Shown here piece by piece: positions 25,709 to 35,606 of a DNA stretch of 64,000 nucleotides; position 1 is the stretch's first letter, and every line of letters begins with the position of its first letter. The stretch is from Acidimicrobiales bacterium (GTDB lineage Bacteria > Actinomycetota > Acidimicrobiia > Acidimicrobiales > SZUA-35), in assembly GCA_020629155.1 (NCBI GenBank), contig JAHDDW010000001.1, positions 477,582 to 541,581 on the forward strand, read 5' to 3'. The notes beneath the pieces are model-generated. The model ran no database searches and had not been told where the DNA came from. It saw only the letters and a list, made by a program, of their open reading frames with translations. Both the position numbers and the translations under genes were made by a program.

Positions 25709-28700
25709 TTATGTGAGGCTATAGCTTACTGTTACATACATATTCTTCAACAAAGCATACTCTCCCTCAGACAGTGGCGAATCTGTAGAAGATGCGAGGC
25801 GTAGGTGAAGTTCTTCACCAAGTGAATACTCAAACCCTGTACCACCAAACTCCGCAAGACGAAGATCACCAAAAGAGTCAACCAGAGCAGATTCTCCAAG
25901 TTCAACATCACCGTCTAGCTCGCTCTTCGACAAAATTATCTTAGAGCCAGCATCAACATTTTTGGTATACACCGCTAGAGACTCAATCGTTATCGACTGA
26001 TTCTGCGCGACATATGGGAACGCTACTGCTTCTAAACGAAGCGACAATGCACGTTCTTCTTCAGAAACCGCAGGTGTCACAAACCGATGCCATTGTGTAC
26101 CATAGTCTCGCTTCATATCAAGCAAGATAGACGACTGTGCAATATGCTCGTTGGCTCTCTCAACAGCGACAGCTTTATCGCCACCATCTCTTGCCGTGAA
26201 ATGACAGTGCATAATGCAATCAGAAATTGTTTCATAGTCAAACTGACGCAACGCTGTTTCTTCCGTTAAAGATAACTCCCATTCGCTGACAACGCCAGCG
26301 CCTTCAAACGGCAGATAGCGTTCGTCTCTGAAATTAAACTCAAACATTCCTGCGTCATTCAAACCTGAACTTGTTGCAATGGCTTTAGTAGTCGGCTCGA
26401 AACCACTAGCAAACTCTGGAACCGTGTTATTCAACAATGTCAACGTTGCGTTCACCGTTGTATACGGACCAGCAACGCACGGTAGAGAAACCGAGACAGA
26501 TTTGATTCTTCTAAAGGTATGCCCTTGATAATCAAGATCGAAAAGACCTTCAGGCAAACTGAACGTACACGTGCCCGTTTCTCGCAGTTCAAGAAGCGCA
26601 TCAGGACGCAGCGATCGTAGCGAAATATTTTTGTTCAGCTCTAAACGGCGCGTGTTTTCTTCCATATAGCGGCTTTCGAGTTGACGCAAAACAAGTTGCA
26701 ACTTCTCACCAGCAAGCAGACCCATCTTATTGTTGTCCCAATACCCTGAGCTTTGCAACAAACTTGGCTTCGTTCCCAACTCATAGGTGTAGGCGCTTTC
26801 AACTTTGGCAATCATTTCATAACACAAGTCATAGCTCTGTTTATAGACAAACAAAAGCTGCTCACGCATCCAGGTATAGAGCTCATGGCCCGAAAATTTG
26901 TTGCGTAAAAACTGTTCGACCTCCTTTGCATTCTCTATTTGTTTCTTATGATTCTCAAGCTGTTTCTCTGCAACCTGTTGACGAATCGCTGCACCTGCGA
27001 TCTGTTTGTCTATCTGAACTATTTCTTTGATCGCAGACTGTGCTTGTAACGCCCATTCTTGTTCACGTCGGATGTAAGAAGCAATCGTCGCTGCTTTGCT
27101 TGCATCAGCACTTTTTACTTGACTTTCAAGCGTGAAACCTTTTGCCACTGCACCCGCGAGCCAGCTAAGTTGACGCCCACCAAATCCTGTCCCAGCGCCG
27201 ACACCCAGAGGTTGAGCTTTTACATCAAACTGCGGAATCATCCCCATATAGCCTGAGTACTGTTCAGCTATATTTGACTTCACAATATTGTCTAGAGCAT
27301 CTTGTGCCAGCTCAATTTGGCGTTTCTCTTGATGAATCATTTTCACACCAGAATCACCGGTGAGAACAGCCTGATTTTCAGCCGCTGACTCAATCGGATT
27401 CAACGCTGTGTCTTCAGGAACGGTCTCTGCTACATCAGGAACTGCTGGAATTGTCAGCTCGTCGATACCCAACCGCTTTGCATATGTCTGGAGACGAAGA
27501 ACCATTGTTTCTCGCGACTTACGCAGACTGTCAACTGCTACTTTACTATCAAGAACCTGTTTCTCACGTATCGTTGTAACACTTTCTTGCAACGTGATCT
27601 CTTGCGACGAACGCAAAAGGCTCAACGCTTCACCGTCTTGCTTTTCTGTCGCAGCCAGAATAGAAACCCCTAAAGACTTGACGTCGTCACACAACTCATT
27701 AGCTTTCGCAAGCAAATACCCAAACCTATACGCGGACGGCGCCCCACCTAGTTCAGAAAGAACCGTATCGATATCGACGCCTTGTGCTTGCGCATCGACA
27801 AGTAGAGCAGGATCTATAGGAGGAGCAAACAACGCGAGTCGCCGTTCGACCCCATCGATATCTTGACAATGCCGTATCTTCAATAAACGATCTTCGATCG
27901 TATCCCAATAGGTGCGCAACTTGTCGTTTGCTGGGATACAAAAATAAAATGCTTCACCAACACCCAACAAGTTGTTACCAGCTCCGGACGTGCTGCTAGC
28001 TGTCGGACCACTCGACGGCGCTATATTCTCTAGTGCAACTAACGCGTTTCCAAAACTGTCCAACTTGTCTTGTAAGCTGTCGAACGTTTCGACCCCGATT
28101 CTGCCTCGGCTTGGAACAACCTGTGGTTTCGGACCTAAGATCTGACTGGCGATCGTATAGAGCTGTAACGCTTCATACACGTTTTCACGTGTGAATTGTT
28201 TGAACTTAGCATCACCCCAAGCAATAAGATTCTCAACGTATTTAATAAAAACATGCTTCATATAGGCAAGGGGGCGATTGTTCGCCACCAAATGAGGGTC
28301 AAACGGATTCTCAATCCATTCAGCAATGTCTGGATTCTCCTCGCCAGGTTTCACATTGCGTCTAAACCACTCTTCGAGCTGCACAGGGGTTTCTTTTCGA
28401 AATGGTAGGACCTGCCAAACGCGAGACAACTCATTTTCGCCATCTGATTTCTCGTCAGAAGTCGGGTCAAAAATATAGTGAAACCATTTCATGGCCTCTT
28501 CGTATTTTCCGCTTTTGCTTAAGCGAGTTGCGATATACAGCGGAGCATGAAAAAATAACTCCCAGTTATACAAACTATTTGCGCCATGGGAATCGAAACA
28601 AACGTTGTTTTTATAGAACGTTCTATCAGAATATTGTTTCCCATCGCCAAGTTCAGCGGGACGAGGTGTCACCAAACCTGAATCAAAGCGAGGGCCATAG

Positions 28701-31700
28701 GCCGCAGTAAAACCATCGCCTTGATCATCTGGCAATGTAAGGTCGCTTCGTAAAAGCTCAGCGACACCATTTTGGTTTAGCCGCTCGACATAGTCGCTTG
28801 ACTTAGGGTGGTGAAAGGTATGAAACGATTTGAGATGTTCTTGTGCCAATGGGTTACGAATCCACCATGAGAACCTACCAAATGTAAGATATAAGTATTG
28901 AACAGCTTGTTTCTGGTCAACGAAATAGGATTCTGTTTTCGACTTAAAAAAGAATGGTTCGGTAAATTCATACCTTCGTACGCGTCTACCCAAGTTCTGG
29001 TCGCTAGTGGCTAAGATTTCTACCTTCGATGTATCGCCATCGAGATATGGCGTCACTTCTTCTAGAACATCATCGAATAATCTGTCGTTAAAGTTATTCG
29101 CGATAACTGTTCCGTATCTACGTTCCTGCCCAGCGTTCGTCGAATATACCGTTGAAAAATAAAACGTGACATTATTCCGAAACATCCGAGAGCCTGGAGA
29201 TGGCGTATGGCTACTTATTGTGACCGTTAAAGATTTTCCAGCGAAAGAATGACGTGTGGTGAACTGTGGCACACGATGGCCTGGTAATTCTCCTACCGAA
29301 CTTGTTAGCTGCTTAGCCGTCCAGGCACCATCCACATATTCGCTCCAAGCTAAACGCACTTCCCAATACTCTTCAGCCTTGAGGCTATTCATAGGCCTAT
29401 TAGCCATACTTTCAGTGCTCTCTGCACCTGTTTTTAGAACATCTGACTGCCGCTGCTTTTTCACAAATTCAGGCCAGAACAATAGCAAACGATTTTTCCA
29501 AACCACTGGCACGAGATGCACACCGCTGTCTTCGCCTGCCTCAACACTCGTAATCCCAGCCGATATTTTTTCCCAGGCGCTCCATTTTTTAAACTGATTT
29601 AACGTACGGTAATAGAATGTGTAGGGTGCGCTGCTTGTTCGACCAAACACATGCAGAATATGGCCTTGCTCTACACCCGTGCCAGAGAGTAATTTCTCCT
29701 TGTACAAACCGCAGACTTCAAGTTGACTAACGGCATCAACACTCATCACATAGTTCCGCAACGCCGATTCTGTATTTCGATCAGTCACATCATTTTGTGT
29801 CAAATACGACTCTAGATCTTTAAAGAATTCGCTTTTGTTTGTACGCCATTCTGGTTCTAGCCAGTTTTCTGGGTACAAGAAGATTTTGCGGTTCGCTTCC
29901 CAAACACGATAGTTCTTAATCCACTGCCAATGACCTTTATCAATCGCATCAGGCGAAAGGCCCTCTTCTAGATTTAGAAGCACACGGTTGACATACATTT
30001 GAATTGCCGCACTCGCCTGCACGATACGTGATGTTTCCATGCATGATGTCATCTGCACATCGATCAATAGGTGTTCGAATAAAGCGTCTGCGTCACGCAC
30101 GCCAGCGTTTTGTATATCGTTTTGCTGCAACAGATACGCGACAAGCGCTCGTTGTTGATTCTCACGAAGTGTGTCAGAAACTTTACCTGCAACATGCAGC
30201 CATGCATCTCTGTCATGGTGCGCTTTCACTGCCTGTTTCACAACAGTTGCTTGCGTTTCTAGAGCTGCATAGTCAGCAGCTGCATCGCCAAGCTGCAAAA
30301 CAGTTTCTGCAGTGACGCCTAAAGTGACCATATGTTTAGCTAGCACAGCAACTGGCAGAAGCGCAGCTTCATTTGTCAGGTCCGAGATACCAAGCGAAAA
30401 GTGCGCAAAAAGTTCTGACGTATCGCTACTAGATAGTTCGAAGAGAAGAGAGAAGGCTGTTATCGCTTCGTCAAGCGTGCTGTCCGCATCGTTTGCAATC
30501 GTAAACAGGTCAAGCAAATTTATGCCAACATCACTTACGCTATAGCGACGTAGCTGAACATAGTTTTGCAACCGTTTATAGTGTTCCCCCGACAGGGTAA
30601 CGAAGGTTAGGTCAGCAAAATCTTCACTGTTCGCCAAGAAGTGCGACACTTCACCGACCTCTAGAGAGAACTCCTCGATACAGAGCAGCGCTCGTTCGTA
30701 TGAAAAAACTAGCTGTTGAAAGTCTGCTACTAGCGCTGATGGCAGCTGCAAGGGCTCTTCTCTATCAACATCATCGATCGTAGTATGAAGCACTTCGATC
30801 GTTGCCTGCAGAGCTACAGCAACATTTGGCGCCAACGTTTCAAGCATTGTAGGGTTTGCCGAAAGCAGTGCTGCTACTTCGCCCATCACGATATCTTGCG
30901 TCCCTTTATTTCTACCTACCGGTTCGATGCCGCTTTGTGAGGTTTGTGTTGGAACCAACGCAGCAACAGCACGCAGAGAACTTTCAACTCTTTTCGCCGT
31001 TATTCCTGACTTTTTCTCGGCCGTAGAGGCACCTACTTCACCAGAGAAACCTTCAAGGACATACGACCATTGCGCCACCGACAGATCACTAGCTTGCAAC
31101 TCTTGAACGAATACAAAGAAAGCTAACGTTTGCGCTGGATCTCTACTGACACGTCGAGGGTGAAGTTCATCGGCGAACCGGGCAAATGGGAAACCGTCGA
31201 ACAGCCTGATAGCGATAATAAGTTCTGAAATCGTTAGTTCAAGAGCTCGCGCAGCACTTGTATAACAGAACACAAGACGTAAACTTTGCAGGTTGATCTT
31301 GTCAGCAACATCAATCTCTTCAGCTTCTAAAACAATTGTAAGATCTTTTTCAGACACCGAGAAGGCAGCCGCTAGAAAAGCAAACTTCATCTTCCAAGTA
31401 GCATCTCCAAAGCTATACACTCCGAAGACATCAGCTTCAAAATCTTTGTCAACCGGCAACGATGCTTTAGTAAGAAACGTTTTTTTATAAAGCGAATCTG
31501 GGCCTTGGGTTGGAATGTCTCCCCAAAAAACTGCGACTTCTTCAATAGACAGGGCAAGCACGTCCGCAAGTTGTAACGCTGCGGCAATATCGGCTAGAGC
31601 CTTCTGGTCAATATCTTGCGTCTTAAGCGCTTGCAATAAAATATCAGTCTCTGGAATGGTTAACCCTATTTTGTGTTGCAAACGTAAGAACCGATGTAGC

Positions 31701-34700
31701 CTGTCCCAAAGCTGATTATCTCGATGTATGGCAATATCGATGTCAGGGTTATACAACCCTTCCATGTCAGTGAGGCGGACTTTCGTTAGATCACACGAGG
31801 CATCAGGTGAATATAGCGTCAGAATTGAGTTGAAATCCTCTAGGTTTTCACGAATCCACGCTTCTACCTCTTCTGGCAGAACTTCTGTTGCGTTAGCTTC
31901 GTTAAACTCTTCAATTATGGCCCGGATGGCAGCACTTGCTGGCGAGTTACTACCTATCTGGAGAAGGTCTTCGTAGAAGTTGCCGACAGTGAACCCTCCT
32001 GGCGTAAGTTGTGTGCCTTCCTCCTCTTCAAGGTTGAGTAGCCTCTCATAGAATTGTTCAGCATCGACACCTTTGCGTGCTATCAAACGCTGGAGAACAC
32101 CGAGCAGTGGTCGGTGAGGGTTCAAAAAACTTGTTTTAAGCAACTCGATAAGTTCAACATAAAGAATCGCAACACTATCGAGTAGTAACGGAATATCTCT
32201 AGCAAGCACATCAAGGCCTTGACTATAATAGCGTGCCGTGGCAACCGTATCAGGCTCCCCTGCGAAATTTTCCTTCGCAAGTATCTGATAGTCAGCTTCT
32301 GAAAGTTGTAATGCTTCGGCAGTAACACTTCGCTTTATCGCAGCGTCATCTGCGTTTGCGTTGACGGCCACGAGCAATTCATGTCGTGTTAATGCCAGCT
32401 CGTGTAAATAGGCACGGAGCGAATCGAGAGGCAGATGATACGGCAACGCCGCTGGATAAATTGCTGGCCTTGCTGAGTCATTGTTGCTTAAAATCTGATA
32501 GGCGCTTGCTTGTCTGTTCTGTGGCTCAGCGCGAATCTCTTCGGCCGTTACACTTCCCGTGTTATAGCCGCTGTATTCGCTGAAAGTATCTTGATAGACA
32601 ATTTTTGCTTCCATCACTTCGTTAGCAAGGTCGACATAGGGCACTAACGTATGTGTGTTCTCGCACGTTAACGGCAGGTGCACTAAATCAGGGCGTCGTT
32701 TTGTTAGCTCGTCTAGAATATTTTGTGAATCACCATCGACATCGACAATAGAACGGCGAAGAAACTGCAACAGATAAACAAAATATGACGATGGGCTTTG
32801 CACCGACCGGCAATGTTCACATTCACAAAGATTTGCGCTGCCAAACAATGTTGTATAGTCAATCCCCTGTTCGGCTAATTTTTCACTAGTTGCATCAAAA
32901 AAGATCCCTGGGTTCATGAACCCAGGGATGCTTAGATCTCCAAAGTCTCTAATGCCCAATAGCAAACTTTCGCTTTGCGCACTCTTAAACCGAGCCTGAT
33001 TAGAAATTTGTAGCGCTATCGATTCACCGCCTAAGGCTTCAGCATTGGCCGCAACAAAGTTCTTTTGCGGAATGCTGCTTATCGCATAGCTGGAGAGCAA
33101 ATCCTTGTCTTTAAGCACCTGAATATTGTCTGGCGATACGCTTACATACTGTAAACGTTGCAACGTTAACAGCTCAGTTTTTGTAGCTTCGTACTCATCA
33201 CCAGCGATTTCTTGCAGCTCATCATCAAAGTCATGGATCTTTGAACTGTTAAGGCTAAAGACTTTATTTTCACCGAATGATTCAGTTGATAAGAAAACGT
33301 CTATATTGTTTGCAATCGTTGGTGTTGATAACTTTATCGAATTATTTTTAATGAGTTTAGCGACACAAAGATTTGGATACGTGTTGTTCAAGTTTGTTTT
33401 GATTGCTTGCACATACGTAGCACGTTTTTCTTTTTCGTCGACGCCTTCAATCTCTGCAGGCACACCAACCTTTTTGACAATTGACTGCCATTTCGAATCA
33501 CTAATGTTTATCAGGTCAACCGCTGACACAACTTGTTGCTTCGTTTTAAGCTCATTGATCATGGCTCCATGACCTAACGCCGCGACATCTAGCTGTTGTG
33601 TGAATGCAAGTTCATTGACTAATTCTCTGTTATCCCCAAAAGAAGGCTGTTGCTGTAGCTCTGTGAAAAACTGGGATACATCATTGCCGTTAAAACTATG
33701 CAACGTCGCAGCGTATTCTTTCTTTTGGGTTGTGCTGAGGTTGCTGTGTTGCAGAACAGAAAGTAGCGGATTTGCTGATACGTCTACTGTTTGCAACTCA
33801 TTATCTGTTTCTGGTTCAGTACCTTTTACTACCGCATTAATTGCACCTTGTCTGATAGCTTCTAAAAAAGCGTTTAGTCTAGCGGACTTTGGTGAGACGA
33901 TAGTATTTTTTTGCACTGCTGCTTCAAGATATGCTTTAATTTCCTCTTCATCAATTTCGAAGAAAGCCTCCCACGTTATAGTGACTTGCTGACATGCTAA
34001 GCCATAAAGCAGGTCGTGAAAGTTGCTATCAAACTCGCTTTGAGAAAATTGTATTGTCTCTGCAAGTTTCTGCACCGAAACAAGCTCCATATCAAGCTCA
34101 CTTGCGACAAAAGAAAGTTGCTCATTAGAACTGGCTATAACAGCTAAGCTTATTTGACTTTCTTCCATGAACTGCTCTATAGAGGTCATCACCTGTTCGT
34201 ATTCACTGCGATTATCAGTTTGCGTTACGGCAATATTGATGTTGCGCACAAACCCTTCGTCTGAATAGTCTTGCACACGCACAAGTGTCGAGCGCCCAAC
34301 AATTTTATTGCCAGTAACGGCGTAGACGATAACGTCAGCTTTTTTGCGTTCAGCGCGACGGTAGAACCACTCATAAAATGTTACGCTATATCGCCCTTTT
34401 GCGTCTGCTTCCGCGCTTGCCAGAAATTCAAACCCGCCGTTTTCAGCGATCTCATCCAGCGATGTTACTTCTTTATAAACGCCAGCTCCGATGACATCGA
34501 TATCGAACGCCATTAACTTTTGCTGCTTGACAGGTTCATCTTTTCTAGTGACATTGCCGCTGATATTGAACGTTAGTTCGTTGCGCAACAAATCGTTTTC
34601 CTCTAGAAGCGTAACGATAGCTGCAATCGACTTTTGGTCAAGCAATAGGCTGTCATCAGACGGTTGAGCAACTCCAAATCGCTTAAGAAGACTATCTACT

Positions 34701-34843
34701 TGCCGCTGCGTAAACTCTCCCGCTTTTCTTTCATCCCATTCTTCTTGTGAAAGCGCCATACCAAGATTTGAAAGTGCTTTATGTAACAGCGTAACGTTAA
34801 AAGAAATCTCGTTACGCCTAATTAAACTCATCAAAAACGACAT
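25709..34843 (-). CDS. Tc toxin subunit A (TcA-like)
   Basis: A giant protein of about 3044 residues from the ATG at 34843, chosen because AAAGAGGG precedes it by 6 bases; the frame opens 14 codons earlier at 34885. Order of parts: residues 17-60 resemble a peptidoglycan-binding-like helical repeat; 90-190 a carboxypeptidase-regulatory-like beta domain (LTFNISGNVTRK); around 650-1000 the Tc/VRP1 region with CECEHCRSVQSPSSYFVYLL near 676; around 1640-1800 the neuraminidase-like domain (GHILHVFGRTSSAPYTFYYR, NRLLLFWPEF); C-terminal 2660-3040 the TcB-binding region with DLDYQGHTFRRIKSVSVSLP. TcA forms the pentameric receptor-binding and injection channel. It is longer than the roughly 2500-residue Photorhabdus TcA, mostly from the N-terminal extension. 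No signal peptide. Confidence 0.92.
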   Translation of the reverse strand: MSFLMSLIRRNEISFNVTLLHKALSNLGMALSQEEWDERKAGEFTQRQVDSLLKRFGVAQPSDDSLLLDQKSIAAIVTLLEENDLLRNELTFNISGNVTRKDEPVKQQKLMAFDIDVIGAGVYKEVTSLDEIAENGGFEFLASAEADAKGRYSVTFYEWFYRRAERKKADVIVYAVTGNKIVGRSTLVRVQDYSDEGFVRNINIAVTQTDNRSEYEQVMTSIEQFMEESQISLAVIASSNEQLSFVASELDMELVSVQKLAETIQFSQSEFDSNFHDLLYGLACQQVTITWEAFFEIDEEEIKAYLEAAVQKNTIVSPKSARLNAFLEAIRQGAINAVVKGTEPETDNELQTVDVSANPLLSVLQHSNLSTTQKKEYAATLHSFNGNDVSQFFTELQQQPSFGDNRELVNELAFTQQLDVAALGHGAMINELKTKQQVVSAVDLINISDSKWQSIVKKVGVPAEIEGVDEKEKRATYVQAIKTNLNNTYPNLCVAKLIKNNSIKLSTPTIANNIDVFLSTESFGENKVFSLNSSKIHDFDDELQEIAGDEYEATKTELLTLQRLQYVSVSPDNIQVLKDKDLLSSYAISSIPQKNFVAANAEALGGESIALQISNQARFKSAQSESLLLGIRDFGDLSIPGFMNPGIFFDATSEKLAEQGIDYTTLFGSANLCECEHCRSVQSPSSYFVYLLQFLRRSIVDVDGDSQNILDELTKRRPDLVHLPLTCENTHTLVPYVDLANEVMEAKIVYQDTFSEYSGYNTGSVTAEEIRAEPQNRQASAYQILSNNDSARPAIYPAALPYHLPLDSLRAYLHELALTRHELLVAVNANADDAAIKRSVTAEALQLSEADYQILAKENFAGEPDTVATARYYSQGLDVLARDIPLLLDSVAILYVELIELLKTSFLNPHRPLLGVLQRLIARKGVDAEQFYERLLNLEEEEGTQLTPGGFTVGNFYEDLLQIGSNSPASAAIRAIIEEFNEANATEVLPEEVEAWIRENLEDFNSILTLYSPDASCDLTKVRLTDMEGLYNPDIDIAIHRDNQLWDRLHRFLRLQHKIGLTIPETDILLQALKTQDIDQKALADIAAALQLADVLALSIEEVAVFWGDIPTQGPDSLYKKTFLTKASLPVDKDFEADVFGVYSFGDATWKMKFAFLAAAFSVSEKDLTIVLEAEEIDVADKINLQSLRLVFCYTSAARALELTISELIIAIRLFDGFPFARFADELHPRRVSRDPAQTLAFFVFVQELQASDLSVAQWSYVLEGFSGEVGASTAEKKSGITAKRVESSLRAVAALVPTQTSQSGIEPVGRNKGTQDIVMGEVAALLSANPTMLETLAPNVAVALQATIEVLHTTIDDVDREEPLQLPSALVADFQQLVFSYERALLCIEEFSLEVGEVSHFLANSEDFADLTFVTLSGEHYKRLQNYVQLRRYSVSDVGINLLDLFTIANDADSTLDEAITAFSLLFELSSSDTSELFAHFSLGISDLTNEAALLPVAVLAKHMVTLGVTAETVLQLGDAAADYAALETQATVVKQAVKAHHDRDAWLHVAGKVSDTLRENQQRALVAYLLQQNDIQNAGVRDADALFEHLLIDVQMTSCMETSRIVQASAAIQMYVNRVLLNLEEGLSPDAIDKGHWQWIKNYRVWEANRKIFLYPENWLEPEWRTNKSEFFKDLESYLTQNDVTDRNTESALRNYVMSVDAVSQLEVCGLYKEKLLSGTGVEQGHILHVFGRTSSAPYTFYYRTLNQFKKWSAWEKISAGITSVEAGEDSGVHLVPVVWKNRLLLFWPEFVKKQRQSDVLKTGAESTESMANRPMNSLKAEEYWEVRLAWSEYVDGAWTAKQLTSSVGELPGHRVPQFTTRHSFAGKSLTVTISSHTPSPGSRMFRNNVTFYFSTVYSTNAGQERRYGTVIANNFNDRLFDDVLEEVTPYLDGDTSKVEILATSDQNLGRRVRRYEFTEPFFFKSKTESYFVDQKQAVQYLYLTFGRFSWWIRNPLAQEHLKSFHTFHHPKSSDYVERLNQNGVAELLRSDLTLPDDQGDGFTAAYGPRFDSGLVTPRPAELGDGKQYSDRTFYKNNVCFDSHGANSLYNWELFFHAPLYIATRLSKSGKYEEAMKWFHYIFDPTSDEKSDGENELSRVWQVLPFRKETPVQLEEWFRRNVKPGEENPDIAEWIENPFDPHLVANNRPLAYMKHVFIKYVENLIAWGDAKFKQFTRENVYEALQLYTIASQILGPKPQVVPSRGRIGVETFDSLQDKLDSFGNALVALENIAPSSGPTASSTSGAGNNLLGVGEAFYFCIPANDKLRTYWDTIEDRLLKIRHCQDIDGVERRLALFAPPIDPALLVDAQAQGVDIDTVLSELGGAPSAYRFGYLLAKANELCDDVKSLGVSILAATEKQDGEALSLLRSSQEITLQESVTTIREKQVLDSKVAVDSLRKSRETMVLRLQTYAKRLGIDELTIPAVPDVAETVPEDTALNPIESAAENQAVLTGDSGVKMIHQEKRQIELAQDALDNIVKSNIAEQYSGYMGMIPQFDVKAQPLGVGAGTGFGGRQLSWLAGAVAKGFTLESQVKSADASKAATIASYIRREQEWALQAQSAIKEIVQIDKQIAGAAIRQQVAEKQLENHKKQIENAKEVEQFLRNKFSGHELYTWMREQLLFVYKQSYDLCYEMIAKVESAYTYELGTKPSLLQSSGYWDNNKMGLLAGEKLQLVLRQLESRYMEENTRRLELNKNISLRSLRPDALLELRETGTCTFSLPEGLFDLDYQGHTFRRIKSVSVSLPCVAGPYTTVNATLTLLNNTVPEFASGFEPTTKAIATSSGLNDAGMFEFNFRDERYLPFEGAGVVSEWELSLTEETALRQFDYETISDCIMHCHFTARDGGDKAVAVERANEHIAQSSILLDMKRDYGTQWHRFVTPAVSEEERALSLRLEAVAFPYVAQNQSITIESLAVYTKNVDAGSKIILSKSELDGDVELGESALVDSFGDLRLAEFGGTGFEYSLGEELHLRLASSTDSPLSEGEYALLKNMYVTVSYSLT
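32904..32929. repeat. Perfect 26-bp palindrome inside the TcA gene
   Basis: Bases 32904-32929 are fully self-complementary with 13-bp arms and no spacer; the centre is TTCATGAA. It encodes IPGFMNPG in TcA. Purpose unknown. Confidence 0.85.
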
Positions 34844-35606
34844 GGACGGCCCTCTTTCCGCTATGACATCCACGTAGCAAAACATGGAGTTAGAAGACTA
34901 TACAAGCAGAAATTTATCTCGTCCAGCGAGTCCCCAACTAATCTCAGATTCATTGGTTAAAGAGTTGAGTAACTCGTTCTGTCATCAAACTTTTGCCGAG
35001 ACCCAACGTCAAAAAATTTCGAGGCGTTTCCCATTTATCTGTGCCTCGGATGAGTCAATAAAAGCGTTTGTTGCAAGCAACACACCCTCAGCATTTTTTT
35101 CATCTTCCCAGGGAACGCTCGCAGTCCAACGCCATGCATACGCCATCACTGCAGCTGTCTTTCGTCGCCCCTTGAGATGCACTCACTTCCGCTGCGCTTC
35201 TATCGACAATTAAAGCATTCGGGAAAAAATAGGAAACAATGAGCCACCTGTTGCGCCAAATAAGTTCCTGCGACACTGTAAACATGTCCGAAGTGAAAAT
35301 GTTGGTAGCAAGCCGACGAATTCTGCCTTCCTTTACCGCTTTCGTCAACGTAGGCCGTGACGCAGCATCATCAAAAAAAACTGACCCTTTCTGCATCGGC
35401 CACTGCGTAACTTTACGTCCCATATCTTTACACTATCGACCAAAGTAGAAAATAGTTTTACATTTTTGAATGATGTAGATATCCACACAACGCCAAAAGG
35501 TTTCAAAATTGTGGTTATTTTTACACTTTTGATTGACATAGTTTAAAAGAAAACCTTATCAAAGCGGATCTCCGAAGAGCAGAACTATCATTATCAACAA
35601 ATTTCC
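34844..35606. other. Spacer between the two Tc genes
   Basis: About 760 bases without an intact gene. It must hold the TcA promoter and leader near the right-to-left start at 34843. In its middle are the remains of an AbiEi-like gene (35100-35423). On the minus strand downstream of that fragment a different frame stays open over about 35170-34990 (KTAAVMAYAWRW, NAEGVLLATNAF), which looks like further decayed coding sequence that I cannot assign. 35424-35606 shows only A/T-rich sequence and short chance frames. No hairpin with a T-tract was seen. Confidence 0.5.
35100..35423 (-). pseudogene. Fragment of an AbiEi-like type IV antitoxin N-terminal region
   Basis: A 107-codon frame whose first 75 residues read like the N-terminal winged-helix part of AbiEi-family antitoxins: FFDDAASRPTLTKAVKEG, RIRRLATNIFTSDM, then WRNRWLIVSYFFPNALIVD and RSAAE, where the family has RSALEG. 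After RSAAE the sequence loses resemblance and ends within 35 codons, whereas family members continue for hundreds of residues. I read it as a truncated or frameshifted remnant. It lies between the two Tc genes on the same strand. No AbiEii-like toxin was found. Confidence 0.5.

Noticed and set aside
34884..35213. Plus-strand ORF of 109 codons in the Tc spacer
   Set aside because: No recognisable protein; it runs opposite to the decayed AbiEi-like sequence, which is the better explanation.
35345..35539. Minus-strand ORF of 64 codons before the AbiEi-like fragment
   Set aside because: No family resemblance, no ribosome-binding site, and it overlaps the fragment in another frame.
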